A DNA stretch of 64,000 nt from Calonectria ilicicola (lineage: Eukaryota; Ascomycota; Sordariomycetes; Hypocreales; Nectriaceae): assembly GCA_020809705.1 (NCBI GenBank), contig CP085833.1:2542001-2606000 (forward strand), read 5' to 3'. A model generated the notes under the pieces. It was not told the DNA's origin and did not search any database. It saw only the letters and a list, made by a program, of their open reading frames with translations. A program made the translations under genes and the position numbers. This document shows, in pieces, positions 19,655 through 30,920 of this stretch (positions within the stretch are counted from its first letter, which is position 1; each line of letters starts with the position of its first letter).

Positions 19655-21955
19655 ATGTCTTCATTCCGGCTTCTTATTGAGGACGGCCAGTTCCGTGATG
19701 TCCATGGACGTCAGGTAGTTCTTCGTGGCATCAATGTCGCGGCCGATGCCAAGCTTCCCAGCGAACCCAACCAGCCATCTCATGTTGGCCTCGACTTCTT
19801 CGATGGCGACAACGTCACGTTCCACCAGCGTCCATTCCCGAAAGAAGATGCACGAATGCATTTTGCCCGCCTCAAGCGATTCGGCTTTAACACGATACGT
19901 TACGTCTTCACATGGGAGGCTATCGAAGCAGCTGGCCCCGGCAAATATGATGAGGAGTTCATCCAACATACGATCGATATTTTGCGGATAGCTAAGGATT
20001 ATGGCTTCTACATCTTTATGGACCCTCATCAGGATGTTTGGTCTCGCTTTACCGGTGGCTCCGGTGCCCCTCTATGGACCATTTTTGCATGTGGCCTGAA
20101 CCCCCAGAGCTTTGCAGCCACCCAGGCCGCCATTGTCCAAAACACCTGCCCCAACCCTGAAGAATTCCCAAAAATGATTTGGTCAACAAACTACTACCGG
20201 CTCGCTGCAGGAACAATATTTACCATGTACTTCGGTGGAAAGGACTTTGCCCCAAAGTGTATTATTGACGGTGTCAATATCCAGGATTATCTGCAGGACC
20301 ATTTCATGGCAGCTTGCGGCCATCTTGCAAAAAGGATTCAGGAGGCTGGAGATCTTCAGGAAGATGTTGTCATCGGCTGGGAGAGCATGAATGAGCCCAA
20401 CAAAGGAATGATTGGCTACGCTGACTTGACTGTGATCCCGAAAGAACATCCTCTGAAAAAAGGCACTTGCCCAACAATGTGGCAAACCTTTCTGACCGGC
20501 ATGGGACGAGCTTGCGAAATCGATACATGGGATATGGGCGGCCTAGGACCTTACAAGACTGGCACAACATTGGTTGATCCACACGGAGAGATCGCCTGGC
20601 TTCCTGCTGATTACGATGATTCCCGGTATGGATGGAAGCGTGATCCTGGCTGGAAACTTGGAGAGTGCATCTGGGCACAGCATGGAGTCTGGGACCCTTC
20701 GACGGATACCCTTCTCCGTAAGGATTACTTCTCAAAGGACCCAAAGACTGGCAAGGCTATCAACTATCCATACTTCACCGACACTTATTTTATGACCACC
20801 TGGCGGAAGTATTTGAAGACTTGCCGGTCATACCACAAAGATTGCATCATGCTCATGCAATTCCCCACGCTCGAGCTACCCCCGCAAATCAAGGACACCG
20901 AAGATGATGACCCCAGGATGGTATTTACGCCTCATTACTATGATGGTATCACCCTCATGACCAAGCACTGGAACAGTACATGGAATGTTGATGTCGTTGG
21001 CGTGTTGCGTGGCAAGTACCTTCATCCCGCCTTTGCCATCCGAATTGGCGAAACGGCGATCCGAAACTGTCTAAGGGACCAATTGAAAACTTTGCGACAA
21101 GAGGGTCTTGATCGGACTGGAAAACATCCTTGTGTCCTCACTGAGTTTGGAATCCCATATGACATGGATGATAAGAAAGCATACAAAACTGGTGACTATT
21201 CGAGTCAGTCCGCTGCTCTTGACGCAAATTATTTTGCCGTTGAAGGCTCTGGCATGGAGGGTGCATGCTTGTGGGTTTATGTTGCCAGCAACGATCATAA
21301 ATACGGAGACCAATGGAACGGTGAGGATCTGTCCATCATATCAGTGGATGATATGATACTTCCCGAGTCGCCACTTCCCGACATTTTGCAGTCAACAACA
21401 AACCTCACCAAGGCAACTTCATCCACAGTTAGAGATGTCACTGATGAAAGAGGGGTCACACCAGACAATCTAAGAAAATCACTTAACACCCCTTCGATCA
21501 GCTCCGAGCCATCGAACAAGGATCCAGAGCTCACGAACGCACCGGGATACCGCGCCGCTGAGGCATATGTTAGACCAACCCCGACTGTTGTGTACGGCAA
21601 TATTATTTCCTCCGGCTTCAACCTCAGGCAATGCACATTCGAACTGAAACTTTCTGCACCCAAGGAAGCGCCAGCTGACACACCTACTGTTGTATTCCTC
21701 CCTGATTATCACTTCCCCAAAGACCAGTGCGAGGTCACAGTGTCCTCTGGCAAGTGGGAGCTTAGCACAGATGATGATGAGGGAACCACTCTCCAAAGAT
21801 TGAAGTGGTGGCATCTCGAAGGGGAACAGACACTTAAGATTTCGGGTGTCATTCGAAAACACAATGTCTTGGAGGGAACAGCTGAGGATGCTGGGTATTT
21901 GGAGCAATGCCAGCAGGGATACGGTTTTAATTTTGGAAACTGTACCGTAATGTAA
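19655..21955 (+). CDS. EGH1: GH5 subfamily 12 steryl-beta-glucosidase (EGCrP2/Egh1-like)
   Basis: A single exon encodes 766 residues. The (beta/alpha)8 glycosidase core begins at VVLRGINVAADAKLPSEPNQ and contains FMDPHQDVWSRFTGGSGAPLW. The acid/base is Glu247 in GWESMNEPNKG and the nucleophile is Glu497 in VLTEFGIPYD. The motifs and length match fungal ergosteryl-beta-glucosidase/glucocerebrosidase-related enzymes (GH5_12; yeast Egh1, Cryptococcus EGCrP2). These are intracellular enzymes that hydrolyse ergosteryl glucoside and keep it from accumulating. A beta-rich C-terminal domain (about 600-766) follows a Ser/Thr linker, as in the family. There is no signal peptide. The start is the ATG at 19655; a TTG 12 nt upstream is ignored. 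Loss in other fungi affects vacuole morphology and virulence (family knowledge). Confidence 0.92.
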   Translation: MSSFRLLIEDGQFRDVHGRQVVLRGINVAADAKLPSEPNQPSHVGLDFFDGDNVTFHQRPFPKEDARMHFARLKRFGFNTIRYVFTWEAIEAAGPGKYDEEFIQHTIDILRIAKDYGFYIFMDPHQDVWSRFTGGSGAPLWTIFACGLNPQSFAATQAAIVQNTCPNPEEFPKMIWSTNYYRLAAGTIFTMYFGGKDFAPKCIIDGVNIQDYLQDHFMAACGHLAKRIQEAGDLQEDVVIGWESMNEPNKGMIGYADLTVIPKEHPLKKGTCPTMWQTFLTGMGRACEIDTWDMGGLGPYKTGTTLVDPHGEIAWLPADYDDSRYGWKRDPGWKLGECIWAQHGVWDPSTDTLLRKDYFSKDPKTGKAINYPYFTDTYFMTTWRKYLKTCRSYHKDCIMLMQFPTLELPPQIKDTEDDDPRMVFTPHYYDGITLMTKHWNSTWNVDVVGVLRGKYLHPAFAIRIGETAIRNCLRDQLKTLRQEGLDRTGKHPCVLTEFGIPYDMDDKKAYKTGDYSSQSAALDANYFAVEGSGMEGACLWVYVASNDHKYGDQWNGEDLSIISVDDMILPESPLPDILQSTTNLTKATSSTVRDVTDERGVTPDNLRKSLNTPSISSEPSNKDPELTNAPGYRAAEAYVRPTPTVVYGNIISSGFNLRQCTFELKLSAPKEAPADTPTVVFLPDYHFPKDQCEVTVSSGKWELSTDDDEGTTLQRLKWWHLEGEQTLKISGVIRKHNVLEGTAEDAGYLEQCQQGYGFNFGNCTVM

Positions 21956-24900
21956 TGTTTCCACGTCATTTATTCTTAGGTCCGGCCATTTTCGATTCTT
22001 GAGTAGATCGATTTGTATTTAGACGACTATCGGAGTTGGGATTCTTTCACTTATGCATACATTGATACATAGTCTGACGACGACATGGGCTTTATTTTAT
22101 GTTTTGGATGCATTCCTTTGTCTGCACCCGCGGTCAGTAACCTTTCGGAGCTGAATCAATATGAGGAATCTCCTTGCTTGTTACTGGTTCGAGTGCAGAT
22201 GTCGGATATAGACCGTCAGCATATTGCACAAATCAAGAGCTTCGATTTTGTTTTATTTTCTTGGTTTCTTGGTTTATTTATTCCAGAATGGTGCTGTCTG
22301 TAAACCTCACAGTAAATTCATCTGCATTCCGAGGCATCTCGGATTATATGGGCCTTCCAGCATATAGGGTTGGCTCCCGCCTATGCATCTATCTTCTGGG
22401 CTGCTGCATTGATTCTTTTACACATGACGCTTCCCAACCACTACCATAGCATAAGCTATTTTTCAGAATTGCCTACAGTTCTATGTTTTTCTTTTTTTCT
22501 TTTTTTCTTCTTTTTTTTCGCTTGGAGGCAGCCACTCTATTTACTCATGATCACAGTAGCCAAGTACGGAATAGGAATAAAAAGGTTTAGTTCAAATGCA
22601 AAATATTTTGAGAGCAGTCTAGATAAAACTACGTCGTCGTACTTTTCGTCGTACTTTTCGGCTCTTTTGCGGCCAAACCACGCAATATGTAATTTGGACG
22701 ATGAGGTGACGTCAAAGAAAGCAACCCTGCCAAGGAGATTTTTCATCCGGCCGCGTATGAAGACCCGGGCTTAGAATCAAGGGCGTCTCTCTTCAGGTCG
22801 GCGGTGAAGAGGCCAGACCGTGCGGTTCATCTAGAGGGTTAAGTTTGACCTATAGCTGGATGGGCACATATTGGTCACAGTGGTGGCTAAGATTTCCTGA
22901 GACGGAAGTGGGATGAGTTAGTGTGACATAATCCCATCTAACCACAGGACGAGGGTGCACAGTCGCCTCCATATCCTTGTAATCGTCCGTTGGCGCGCAC
23001 TTGGGGCAGATGTGCACGGATTAACTTGGCCCGTGAGCAGATGTTTGCGGCTCAAGACTTAATTTATTGTATACAGGTACACCAAAGTTTACGATTCCGC
23101 GGGTATCGCGACTCTGGCTTTGGCCGTCAAAATGAGTTGTGCAGAAAAGTTGAGACGAGTTCTTGTTCCAGTTGAATGCAATCAAACTCAAGCCCCTGAA
23201 GGTTATTTCTTCTTTCTTTTCATCAAAATAAAATAACAACCCAAGAGAAGAAAATAAAAGTACAATAAAATAAAATAAAAAAAACCATATAAAATTCCGC
23301 AAATGTAATATAAAGGGGCAGAGGCCTGACAGCGGAGCTCGGCAAGATCAATATAAGACAATATTGCACCTGTCATTGTTTTCTTGGCCACTTACAGGGT
23401 AACGTGCGAGGAAGAGCAAGGGGTTGTTGGATGTAGATAGGGCTAGCGTGGAGTGTCAATACGACATGATGGACACTCTGATAGGCAATTCAAGAGATAA
23501 AGGTATGAGCCAGATGTATCGGTAATTAATTTTCATCGTAATTGGACGTAATTGGATTGGACGGGAAATGCCGTAGGGGCTCGGAGTTGTCGTAATCTGG
23601 GCCGTGTAGCGGGGTCGAGGAAATTGAATCTAAGTCTAGGAGTATTTTTTTCACGATCCATCTCATAGGGTCACGATGAAAAGAAAAGACGGTGGGTCTC
23701 ATGATCCGTATTCTCAACCAAGTTCAAATTGGGACGAAAGGGCTGTGGGGGTGTTATTTGGTGGTCATGACACAGAAGCCATGGGTGCTGGGTGATCCCG
23801 AAATTGACGGCGCGGGGAGAGCGACATGGTGACGATCATGATTTGCCTAATAGCTGGGAGATGGACATGTATAATCTTCCGAAGACGGGCCATGGAGACA
23901 TGCATAGGGCAAGAGCTAGGGAGCTGGGCGCTGGCACATTGACGGTGAGATTCGTATCCCATGGCGCATCACATTTGCCCGATCCGGCCGAGAGTGCAAG
24001 ACAACATCAGGCTCGGATGTCCATGTTGGTACCTTTGTGGATTTTTTTTTTCAACGGTAGCGCCGTTTTGCTAGTGCCAGGCCTCTGTGCTTAGCGGCGC
24101 GCCATTGTGTAGCGCAGTCGATCCAGACCCCTCCTGTTGGTTGTCTGGCATGGAGGGCTACTTTGACCTGGCGGTGGCGCGTGTGTGGAGGAGGCAGACA
24201 GGCAGTGTTGAATTTGACCTTGTCCCTCCCCGCACTGCCTGGTCGCCTGCGATTGCTGCGCTGCAGAGAGCAATTGCTCGCGCGCGTGCGACGCAACTGT
24301 GGCCCAGCAGCCTGGGCATGTATTGGGATGGGATTATACTCTCGTATTGCCTCGCTGCTGCGAAAAACCATCGTCGACTGGGCGACGGGGGTTCGCTGTA
24401 CGACCCATGCGCATTGGGGAGGGGGCATCGTGCAGCTCAATTGTTTGAGATGGCGCCCTACGCTCACACGTAGAGCTGGGATGGGCCGGCTGTGAAGAGG
24501 AATCGGCATATTGTATTGTTGTTATTGGGCCTTGTGTGTCTTGTGTGTCTTGTGCCTTGTGCGCCGGAGCACCACGAGGGCTGCGCAACGCCGTGAATAT
24601 ACATACACACAGAGGCGGCGGTGCTCGTGAGATGCGAAGTCAAACCACCCACACATTCTCAGACACACAAATGTACAAGGTGCAGATAGTCACAGAGTCC
24701 TCACACAAGCGATGGCCTGGGATACCCGATTCGCCGTGGCCCAGCCCGTCGCTGTCACACCTGCATGCCATCGGACACCATCCCACGCTGCTAAGCGCCA
24801 GCCGCTTCACCACCACGGCTGCTGGCTGCTGGATGCTGCAGCTGCCCTTTGTTGCTGTAGTGAACACAGTCGTAGTCGTGCGCAGGTTGCGTTAGTTGTT

Positions 24901-25113
24901 AGTGGTGGGACTCGTCTCGTCTGCCCTTCCCTTCGGTCCCCTTGCCCTTCCTGTCCATCGATTCGATAAGCACCTCACCACCAGAAAACCCCGTAAGTTA
25001 CATGGTGCAACGCACACCCAACCTTGCGACCTCTGGACCCCGACCCATGTCCATGCCCATGCCGACTCGACCCACCACCACTCCACGCCATGCTTCTCCA
25101 CTGAGCTCAGGCC
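21956..25113. other. 3.2-kb intergenic region upstream of BCK1
   Basis: No supported gene. Contents include a T-rich tract (about 22483-22520), a direct repeat of GTCGTACTTTTC (about 22634-22660) and an A/T-rich tract (23223-23285). The GC-rich last kilobase is probably BCK1 promoter and long 5' leader. The short frames at 24050-24900 overlap on all strands and have no domain features. In-frame TGA at 25102 blocks extension of BCK1 upstream. Confidence 0.5.
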
Positions 25114-28100
25114 ATGAAGACTGGTATTGGTGCTGATGCTCGTGGTGGCAGTGGCAGCGGGAGCGGCAGCGGCAGCTCCTCGCGACGACGGGGCTATCTT
25201 CCCTCAACGACTGCTGGTGCTGCTGCGTTTGCGCCTGCGCCTGCGTCAGTATCCGCATCTGCATCTGCATCCGCATCCGCCGCCAATTACCTCGTGCCAC
25301 AGGCCGGGGGCCAAGTTCAGGCTCAGACTCAGGCACAGGCACAGGTACAGGCGCAGGTCCAGGCCAGGGCTCGTCTCCAGTCCTTCTTCAGCAGGCCTCG
25401 TCTTCAAGACCTCGTCTATCCGCTCTCCACAGCCGCATCCGCTTCGTCCCCGGCCCCAGTGAAGGCGCCAGTGTCAGCGTCCGCAGCGCCTGCACCGTCC
25501 GCGCCCGCACCCGCACCATCCCCAACCCCCCGGTCCTTGGCCTCGCTACCGTCTGCCCTGCCGCCCCTGCCCACGCCGGCCAGGAACAACTCCAACAACC
25601 GTAACGCCGCCTCCGTTCACCTTCTTCTTGATCGCTCTTTGGCCTCGAGCTCCTCCCTCCGTCCCTGGGCCTCCTCCGACAACGTCGCTATTCCTCCCCC
25701 GTCGATGCCCACGTCCATCTCGACGACGTCGACGACTCCGACTCCCACCTCGCCCGCCTACGCTGTTCAATCCGTCCCCCGAGGCGGGTTGCCTCCCGCC
25801 CAGCCCAACATGTTCCCGACAGGCCAGAGACATGTCTCGGCCAACGATCCCTCAAGACCTTTTCAGGTCCCTCCGCCGCCTCCTCCTCCCCCCATGGGCG
25901 CTCCGAATGCGAATCCCTCCATCAACAACATGACGACTTTTCCGCCGCCGCCGCCTCGATATGCCCCGGGCGCTGGACCCCCCGGCGTCATGTTGCCCCC
26001 ACCGCCCGGTCCTCCTCCGGGGAGCGCTCTTGGTCAACAGCCTCCATGGCACGGCACTTTTGGTCGCATGTATGACGGACGGCCAGGTTTCAACATGCCG
26101 CCGCCGCCGTCTGGACAACATCAGCCGTACAACCCCAAGTTGCACGCCCAGATTGCCGCAGGCCAGACGGTTGCTATTCCTCCCCCGCCCCCGCCCAGCG
26201 AGCAGATGAGTGCAACCTATATACCACAGGGCGACACGTACGGAGAAGGCGTGGGCATTCCCGCCTTTGGCTTCGAAGATCCAAACCTGACAGCGAACTC
26301 ACAGGCGAACCGGGCGGTAAAGGCGCCCCAGAGTGGCACTGAACCAATCTCGACCACCCCGATGGACGATCCCAACTCGAGAGATCGCTTGTATCCGACT
26401 GTCAACCCCCAAACCCGCGGCGTATCGACCACCTCCAACACGAATGCTTCCAGTTCCAATGCCTCTCCTTCCACCGCTACAAGTTCGAGCTCCGTCATCG
26501 CCATCACCCCCGAAGCTGCTGCGCAGTGGCCCCTGGATACCGTCCTGATTTGGCTGGCCAAGAACCAGTTTTCCCGAGACTGGCAGGAGACATTCAAGGC
26601 GCTTAACCTCCATGGAACGCAGTTTTTGGAGCTCGGAAGTGGCCACGGCGGCCGCGGCAACTTTGGCATGATGCATCAGCAAGTATACCCGAGACTCGCC
26701 CAAGAGTGTACCAACAGTGGGACCGGCTGGGACCAACCGAGGGAACGAGAGGAAGGAAAGCGAATGCGCCGTCTGATTCGAAGCATAGTCACCGGGCGAT
26801 CGCCAGATGCTTCCAAGACATCGAGTTCACACGGTCGACGAGAGTCTGTGAATGGTGGACATTCGAATAACCTGCCAAGCGCGGGAACCGATCCCATGGA
26901 TTCTCCCAATGCAAGTGCCCTCTGCCCCATCCCGTTGTAATCTATTCGCTAATGCTGATTCAGACCCCTTTGAACGCCCCGGCTCCTGGATTCGGTGGCC
27001 GTCGCTTCTCTCAGACAAGATCGACGACGATGCCTACACTCAGTGATTCTAACCATCGCGCTGTCCTCAAGAACGTCGATATCGAAGCCGCGCGGCGGCA
27101 TAGCCCTGGCACAAGTGACTCTGGCGAAGGAGTTGTGTTCCGTGGAGCTGCTGCGCGGTCCGCGAGCCCCAATGGCAGCCCAAGTATTCCACCAGCTCTG
27201 TACTCCTCGACAACCACACCGATCCTCTCTGCATCACCTGGTACCATGAAAGCGAGTCACCGTTCTCGCGGTAGCACCGACTCCGTCTCATCTAATGCCG
27301 CTATATATGGATCTGGAGTGCCATCTGATGCGGCGTCGGTATTGAACCGAGGCATGACTTTTGGCGACATTATGCACGGCCGCTCCCATGATATCAGAGC
27401 AAGAGCGTCCCCGCTTGAACCCCCGGAGAGACCATTTGCGGGTGAGACGCCATCATCAGCCAAAGATCCAAAGAGTTTTCTCAGCTTCCTTTCGCGGAAA
27501 AAGAGACAAAAGGATGATGGCTCGTATCACTCACCCGATGACTTGGAAGGCTCCCCTACTTCTCCGCATGGCAATATGAAACCTCTGCCGGTTGGCTTGG
27601 GAGTGAGGGGTGCCAATGGTAGCGACCCGAGCCTGGACAGACCTGGCTCGGGCTGGGGTGTCCCTGAGGATAGAAATGGCCATCAGCCACATGTTAGAAG
27701 CAAAAGAGCCAGTGTTTTGCGCACGTATGTTCTTGCGACCATGGACTATTGGAACTACCGTATGTGCGATATCACGGAAGCGGAATCGGCAGCTGAGATT
27801 CGTCAAACCGTCTGCCAACATTTGGGGCTGGGCGACTTCGAGAACTCTCTAGTTTATCTGACAGAGCTCGGCAGGTTTGACCATGCTGATCCTTTAGATG
27901 ACCAGAAACTACTTACACATAAGCGAGTGAAGGGGGATTCAATAGGAAGCCTCAAGTTCTTCGTTACACCCCCCGGAGTTCCTCCTCTAATCAGCACTTT
28001 ATCAGCAAATCCCAATCCCAACCCTATTGCTCCGGTGTCCTCATCACCTGGGTCTGGTTACCTTACCCCCAACACCGCTGAGGATCCCAAGCAAAACTCC

Positions 28101-30920
28101 CGACAGCGATCCAGCTCTTCGCCCCCCACATCTCGGTCTAATACATTGACGGATGACAAGATTGAAAAAGCTGATGAGAAGGCACTCTCACAGGAGGCTC
28201 TTAATTATCGAGCCGAGATGGAAAGAAAACAGCGTGAATATCTGGCGAAGCGAAAGCAAGCCGCAAACAAAGGCAGTCCGAACGAAGCGGTCGGCCCAGG
28301 AATTATTGGTAGCAAAATTATTGATTTCGATCAACCTCGAAACTCGCCATACGAGGATAAGCGACCAGAACCGCTTTTCCCTCAACGACGTCCGCCGGCA
28401 CCGCCTAGTGACCCGTCGGCAACCCTCATCAAAGCTAACTCTCTCAGTAAGAAGACTGGGCATAACATGCGATCCTCGAGCAGCAGCCTTGAAGGCTACC
28501 CAACGCCGAGACGCCCAACAACGGCGAATAATGATGAGTCTAATTCAACAGACAAGAAGCTCAAAATTATACCATCTTCAAGCCCACAATTGGGAGGCAT
28601 CGGAGCTGCGCTTGTTGGAATGGGTAGAAATCTAAGCGCAATTGGTCAGTCAACTGCGAATGGCCCCAGAGGAGTGTCTCCGAGCAGAAGCTTCATGAAA
28701 TCTGTGACTTCTGATGATCAAGTATCCCAGAAAGGTAAGACATCTAAGCCTGCCATTGACTTCGTTCCGCGAAGCACCAGCGTAGTTATGAATCAACATG
28801 AGAGGCGTCTTTCCATCTCAAGTGGACTGAGTGTAGTCTTTCCCTGTTGTCCAATGACATGCCTGGCGAAACGCTGTTTTCAAGCTTTATTTTTTTATGA
28901 ACATGCCGGAAGCTAATAATTGTCTAGCAGCTTCGAATTCGAGACCACCCTCATCAGAAATCTCCATTAGCCCTAGTTCATCTAGATCTAGGGGCTCGTT
29001 CCCTCCTCCGCAGCGACAGAAGTCATTTAGCTCGGATTCATTTGAAGAAGAAAATGTCCAATTCTCGAAACCATCAGTACCACCACCGCCGCCAGTCGAC
29101 GACGACAGTGGAGACGACTCTGACGATGGCTTGTTCGCCATTCCATTGGCCAACAGAAACAAGGGGAAGGACGACAAGCGCCCTAGTCTGACTGTAAACA
29201 CTTCTCGTGCTAAAAAGCACCTATCGGTGTCATTTACCTCGCCGAAGTCCGTTGGAGGCCCGACAACACCCAGCAGCAACGATGACACTGCCAGCTTCCG
29301 ACGACCTCCGTCCACGCCTCGGTCTGATACTTGGGAATCCGATGATAAAGAGAATAAACTAAGCCGACGAAAGTCGTTCATTGAAAAGGACGTCTGGGCC
29401 AACCGTCCCCCAACCGATGCCCTTATTAACAACCTTGATGACTTCTTCCCTAATCTGGATCTTGATCAGCCAGTTCTTGAGGAAGGAGCCGATGGAGAGA
29501 TGCCCCCTTCGCCCATCGCTGAAGGAGAAGAGAGTGGCGAGAGCTCCAAGGCCCCTGTTGAGCCTCAACCAATCCCCGCAGCCGAACCGCCCCCCAACAT
29601 CCCTCTGCCAGCCATTCCCCCAACTAGACAACCATCTTTATATAATGAGAATGACACTCTTGGCTCGGATGAATCCACTTTGAAGGCTCTTGAACGACCA
29701 ACATCAGTAGTGCAGAGAAGCTTACGGCGTTCTGGTGGACTCGGACGCATGAAGTCTATTCGAGAAGTGGCCCGTGGTGCACATGAGGCAAACAGACGCA
29801 TGGCCAGCACGTCGCAGCGTGGCGGACAAGCATCTGGAAACATTATGCGTCGAAAGAGTACAAAGATGTTCAACGCCAATATTGTACAAATCCGCCCAGA
29901 TCGTCGCGGCAGCATGATTATGCCGCAGATTCCTCAAGACACACTCCCCAAGCGGCAGACAACCTTCCGTTGGTTCAAGGGTCAACTTATTGGAAAGGGT
30001 ACTTATGGCCGTGTATATCTCGGTATGAATGCCACTACCGGAGAATTCTTGGCTGTGAAGGAAGTAGAAGTCAACCCCAAGGCAGCAGGAGGAGACAAGC
30101 AGAAGATGAAAGAGTTGGTAGCCGGTCTTGATCAGGAGATCGACACCATGCAGCATCTGGACCACGTCAATATTGTGCAGTATCTGGGATGCGAACGCAA
30201 GGAAACAAGCATTAGTATCTTCCTTGAGTATATTTCTGGTGGCAGTATTGGATCGTGCCTTCGCAAACATGGCAAGTTTGAAGAGTCTATTGTTTCGTCG
30301 CTGACCCGACAAACGCTCTCTGGGTTGGCGTATTTGCATCGGGAGGGCATCCTGCACAGAGATCTGAAGGCAGACAATATTCTGCTGGATGTGGATGGCA
30401 CCTGCAAGATCAGCGATTTTGGTATCTCCAAGAAGACGGACAACATCTACGGCAACGACAAGTCGAACAACATGCAGGGCTCGGTGTTTTGGATGGCACC
30501 TGAGGTGATTCGATCACAAGGCGAAGGTTACAGCGCCAAGGTAGACATTTGGAGTCTTGGTTGTGTGGTGCTAGAGATGTTTGCGGGTAAGCGTCCATGG
30601 GCCAAGGAAGAGGCCGTCGGTGCTATCTACAAGATTGCAAACGGCGAGACTCCCCCAATCCCGGAAGATATCCAAGGCACCCTCGGCCCCTTGGCTGTTG
30701 CCTTTATGATGGATTGTTTCCAAGTGTAAGTGTTTTATCGCCCCTGTTGTCTTGAATCTCGCGATAGCTAATGCAAACCAGGAACCCATTCGACCGCCCT
30801 ACCGCGGATGTACTTCTCTCGCAGCACCCATTCTGCGAACTGGACCCCAACTTTAACTTTTACGAAACATCGTTGTACGCTAAGATTAAGCCTTCAAAAG
30901 AAACTCCTAAGCCCAAATAA
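25114..30920 (+). CDS. BCK1: BCK1-type MAP kinase kinase kinase (cell wall integrity)
   Basis: Four exons (25114-26910, 26964-28830, 28928-30725, 30782-30920) encode about 1866 residues. The N-terminus is low complexity (Gly-Ser, Ser-Ala and Gln-Ala repeats, then poly-Pro). Next are a helical SAM-like segment (about 464-545), an RA/ubiquitin-fold-like segment (about 845-930) and disordered Ser/Pro linkers. The kinase domain spans about 1568-1835: GKGTYGRVYLG loop, Lys1599 in AVKEVEV, HRDLKADN with Asp1700, DFGISKK with Asp1718, and GSVFWMAPEV. Sequence and architecture match BCK1/MCK1, which phosphorylates MKK1/2 to activate the Slt2/Mps1 wall-integrity kinase downstream of Pkc1. The first intron is best explained by a GC donor. 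The acceptor of intron 2 is a CAGCAG-like tandem, so one residue is uncertain. The N-terminal start is the first in-frame ATG after a stop, but the true start could be downstream. Confidence 0.92.
25252..25281 (+). repeat. in-frame hexanucleotide repeat in BCK1
   Basis: Five near-identical hexamers (TCCGCA/TCTGCA) encode the Ser-Ala run of BCK1. A related CAGGCN-type repeat at about 25316-25370 encodes the Gln-Ala run. Both are length-variable types that can change without a frameshift. Confidence 0.8.

Noticed and set aside
22190..22205. GGTTCGAGT T-loop-like word as a tRNA
   Set aside because: The flanks do not form a T stem, acceptor stem or anticodon arm. No tRNA could be built here or at other TTCGA words in the window.
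24051..24509. 152-codon minus-strand frame upstream of BCK1
   Set aside because: It overlaps several equally long frames on both strands, and has no domain, signal peptide or plausible intron structure.
25252..25370. Repeats in BCK1 as a CRISPR-like array
   Set aside because: They are short in-frame codon repeats without unique spacers, in a eukaryotic gene.
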